Positions 62,052 through 64,000 of a stretch of 64,000 nucleotides of DNA are shown here, piece by piece (position 1 is the first letter of the stretch; each line of letters begins with the position of its first letter). A program made the translations under genes and the position numbers. The notes below the pieces were generated by a model. It made no database searches, was not told where the DNA came from, and worked only from the letters and a program-made list of their open reading frames with translations. Source of the stretch: Nocardioides terrae (lineage in GTDB: Bacteria; Actinomycetota; Actinomycetes; Propionibacteriales; Nocardioidaceae); NCBI RefSeq assembly GCF_900112345.1, contig NZ_FOLB01000009.1:62001-126000 (forward strand), written 5' to 3'.

Positions 62052-63262
62052 TTCTGGCTCCCCACCTCACGGTCCCACGTGTCGAACGCGGCGACCTGCT
62101 GGGCCGACGGGAGCGACGTCTGGACCGGGTTGTCGGCGATCAGCGCGTCGTACTCGGGCCGGCCGAACCTCTTGATGACGTCCTGGCTCGCCTGCGGCGC
62201 CATCGAGAGGTCGACGTCCTTGACGGCCGGGCCCGGGTAGAAGTAGCCGGAGTCGTAGGCGATGGCCTGCTGGTCGGGCTTGAGCATCCACTTGATGAGG
62301 GCCAGGTCGGCCGCGACGACGTCGGAGGAGACACCCTTGGGGATGAGGACGTACTGGGCGTCGGAGACCCACGTCATGTTGTCGAACGCGGCGATCTTCA
62401 TGTCGGCGGGGACGGTGCCGAGGGCGCGGGGGTTGATGTCCCACCCGGTCGTGGACAGGACGATGTCGACGGTGCCGTCGGCGAGGTTCTTCATCGTCTC
62501 GGTCGTGCCCGAGGCGTAGTCGGCGGTGTACTTGCCGAGCTCCTTGAGGTAGGCCCAGGTCTTGTCCCAGCCCTTCTCGGGGTCCTTCGGGTCCGTGTCG
62601 CCGAGCAGGTAGGGCAGGCCCATCAGGAAGGTACGGCCGGGCCCGGAGTTGGCCGGCTGGGCGTACTGCACCTTGCCCGGGTGCGCCTTGGCGTAGTCGA
62701 GCAGCTCCTGCGGCGTCTTGGGCGCGGTCTTCACCTTCGCGGGGTTGTACTCCATCAGCGGCCCGGACGGGTAGTAGACGACCGCGACGCCGTACCCGTC
62801 GGCGAGCTTCTGCATGTTGGCCGCGGGCTCGAGGTAGTTGTCCATCAGGCCGGGCAGCCGCTCGTCGAAGTCCGGCGTGATCTTGCGCAGCAGCTTCTGC
62901 TGGATGCCCGCCGAGAGGCCGTCGGTGCCGCTGAGCACGAGGCTGGTGGTGGAGCTGCCGCCCTGCTGCTCGGCCTTGAGCTTGCCGGCCATGTCCGGGG
63001 CGGGCGCCGTCGCGTAGGTGACCTTCGAGACGACGTCGGGGTTGGCCTTGGCGAAGTTCTCGATCATCCCCTTGGTCAGCTGGAGGTTGCCCGCGATGTC
63101 GAGGATGTTGAGGGTGACGGCCTTCTTCGGCTTGTCCGGCACCTTCGAGGAGCTGACCGTGTCGGTGTCGTCGGACGGGGCGCCGGCACAGGCGGACAAC
63201 GCCAGCGCGAGAGCGGCCACGCTTCCTAGAACGGCGGCGCGGCCACGGCGAATGGTGCTCAT
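62048..63262 (-). CDS. ABC transporter substrate-binding lipoprotein
   Basis: A 404-residue binding protein. The signal peptide ends in a lipobox (ALALSAC, lipidated Cys at about residue 25). The mature part is a family-1 solute-binding protein of the PotD/iron type, with SGTDGLSAGIQQKLLRKI, VAVVYYPSGPLMEYNPAKVKTAPKTPQELLDYAK and VLSTTGWDINPRAL. The ATG at 63262 has a GGAG site. It is the first gene of the operon and faces a LacI gene across a palindromic site. Confidence 0.9.
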   Translation of the reverse strand: MSTIRRGRAAVLGSVAALALALSACAGAPSDDTDTVSSSKVPDKPKKAVTLNILDIAGNLQLTKGMIENFAKANPDVVSKVTYATAPAPDMAGKLKAEQQGGSSTTSLVLSGTDGLSAGIQQKLLRKITPDFDERLPGLMDNYLEPAANMQKLADGYGVAVVYYPSGPLMEYNPAKVKTAPKTPQELLDYAKAHPGKVQYAQPANSGPGRTFLMGLPYLLGDTDPKDPEKGWDKTWAYLKELGKYTADYASGTTETMKNLADGTVDIVLSTTGWDINPRALGTVPADMKIAAFDNMTWVSDAQYVLIPKGVSSDVVAADLALIKWMLKPDQQAIAYDSGYFYPGPAVKDVDLSMAPQASQDVIKRFGRPEYDALIADNPVQTSLPSAQQVAAFDTWDREVGSQK

Positions 63263-63360
63263 GGGCTTCTCCTCACGGTCTTCGGCACGCCCGCTGTCGG
63301 GAACGACAGCCACAGTGACGTGCGCCATACGCGGCATTCAGACAGCGGCCCGAACGCGGC

Positions 63361-63374
63361 GGCAAGCGGTTGCC
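63361..63374. promoter_or_regulatory. LacI-family operator between divergent genes
   Basis: GGCAAGCGGTTGCC contains the AANCGNTT core of LacI-family operators flanked by GGC/GCC. It lies between the binding-protein start (63262) and the lacI-type start (63460). Confidence 0.65.
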
Positions 63375-63459
63375 ATTAGTTGCCGCGGGACCTACGGTCT
63401 CGTGACGGACGCCACAAGCCCCATGAGCCAACGTCCTCGCCGACACCCGCAGGAGACCC

Positions 63460-64000
63460 GTGACGCCGAGCCCTGAGCAGCCCGCCCGACCTGCCGCCGC
63501 GGAACCGCGGCGGCGCTCGTCGGCGCGGTCCACGCCGACGATCTACGACGTCGCGCGGGCCGCGGGCGTCGCGTCCTCGACGGTGTCGCGCGCGTTCTCC
63601 CGGCCCGACCGGGTCAACGCCGAGACGGCCGCCCGGATCCGGGCCGTGGCCGCCGATCTCGGCTACCGCACCAACCCGCTCGCCCGCGCGCTTCCCACCG
63701 GCCAGACGTCGATGATCGCCCTCGCCACGGCCGACATCACCAACCCCTACTACTTCGAGCTGATCCGTGGCGCGCAGGCCGCGGCCGCCGAGCGCGGCTA
63801 CACGACGCTGCTCGCCGACGCCCAGGAGTCGGTGGCCATCGAGCGGGAGGGCCTCGAGCGGGTCATCCCGACCGTCGAGGGGATCGTGCTGGCCAGCACG
63901 CGCATGTCCGACAGCGCGATCCGGATGCTCGCCAAGCAGCGGCCGGTGATCGCCGTCAACCGCGACATCTCCGACGTGCCCAACGTCGTCACCGACCACG
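63460..64000 (+). CDS. LacI-family regulator of the sugar-acid operon, 3' end outside window
   Basis: The first 180 codons of a LacI-type repressor. The GTG at 63460 has AGGAG upstream. The N-terminal helix-turn-helix reads TIYDVARAAGVASSTVSRAFSRPDRVNAETAARIRAVAADLGYRTN, followed by the hinge ARALPTGQT and the start of the effector domain (IALATADITNPYYFELIRGAQ). It probably controls the divergent transport/dehydratase operon through the site at 63361-63374. The gene continues beyond the window. Confidence 0.9.
   Translation, partial: MTPSPEQPARPAAAEPRRRSSARSTPTIYDVARAAGVASSTVSRAFSRPDRVNAETAARIRAVAADLGYRTNPLARALPTGQTSMIALATADITNPYYFELIRGAQAAAAERGYTTLLADAQESVAIEREGLERVIPTVEGIVLASTRMSDSAIRMLAKQRPVIAVNRDISDVPNVVTDH

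Noticed and set aside
1..64000. CRISPR arrays, insertion sequences or phage genes
   Set aside because: None found: no regularly spaced direct repeats, no transposase or integrase motifs, and no rRNA genes in the window.

Overview
The window looks like chromosomal DNA of a very GC-rich actinobacterium, most plausibly a Nocardioides-like member of the Propionibacteriales. The assignment to a genus is inference. It rests on strong G/C bias at third codon positions, many GTG starts and 4-base stop/start overlaps, a perfect actinobacterial LexA box, several probable leaderless starts, a glnE-glnA2 pair, and small actinobacterial families such as DUF6458. No phage, plasmid or insertion-sequence genes were seen. 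Genes are packed tightly: the longest gene-free stretch is about 210 bases (6511-6719), so there is no unexplained gap above 300 bases.

Layout. 1-3044: end of a GGDEF-EAL protein, a small LexA-controlled gene, a GXWXG/DUF4334 protein and a band-7 membrane protein. 3052-13585 (all minus strand): a fused indolepyruvate ferredoxin oxidoreductase, preceded by a coupled cassette of SDR, FAD/Fe-S 2-hydroxyacid dehydrogenase, ThDP 2-ketoacid enzyme and enolase-superfamily enzyme. 13723-22407: late cobalamin genes (cobS, cobT), a ChaB/Rho_N protein, a membrane spermidine-synthase-like protein, Kup potassium uptake, an MFS exporter and a YtxH-like protein. 22493-34874: a complete selenocysteine island with selD, a formate dehydrogenase (fdhA with in-frame UGA and a canonical SECIS, fdhB, NrfD-type anchor), tRNA-Sec (selC), selA and selB. 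34957-41024: a DUF6458 protein and a Wadjet/MksBEF-like SMC operon (JetA, JetB, JetC) with no JetD nuclease gene beside it.

41160-48005: a GH3 glycosidase with a CUT1-type sugar ABC transporter lacking its own ATPase, opposite a LacI regulator with a palindromic operator between them. 48015-56550: an SF2 helicase with an unusual hydrophobic segment, glnE, glnA2, and a DUF3307/SatD pair preceded by repeated CTTCAT boxes. 56608-64000: a six-gene coupled operon for import and breakdown of a probable sugar acid (binding protein, ATPase, two permeases, PfkB kinase, UxaA-type dehydratase), opposite a second LacI regulator that runs off the window.

How it fits together: the centre of interest is the selenium block, where one stretch of about 12 kb holds everything needed to make and insert selenocysteine plus the one selenoprotein visible here. 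The two sugar loci are conventional LacI-controlled catabolic units. The least conventional parts are the JetABC set without its nuclease, the LexA-box gene, the 2-hydroxyacid/2-ketoacid cassette and the helicase with a membrane-like hairpin.
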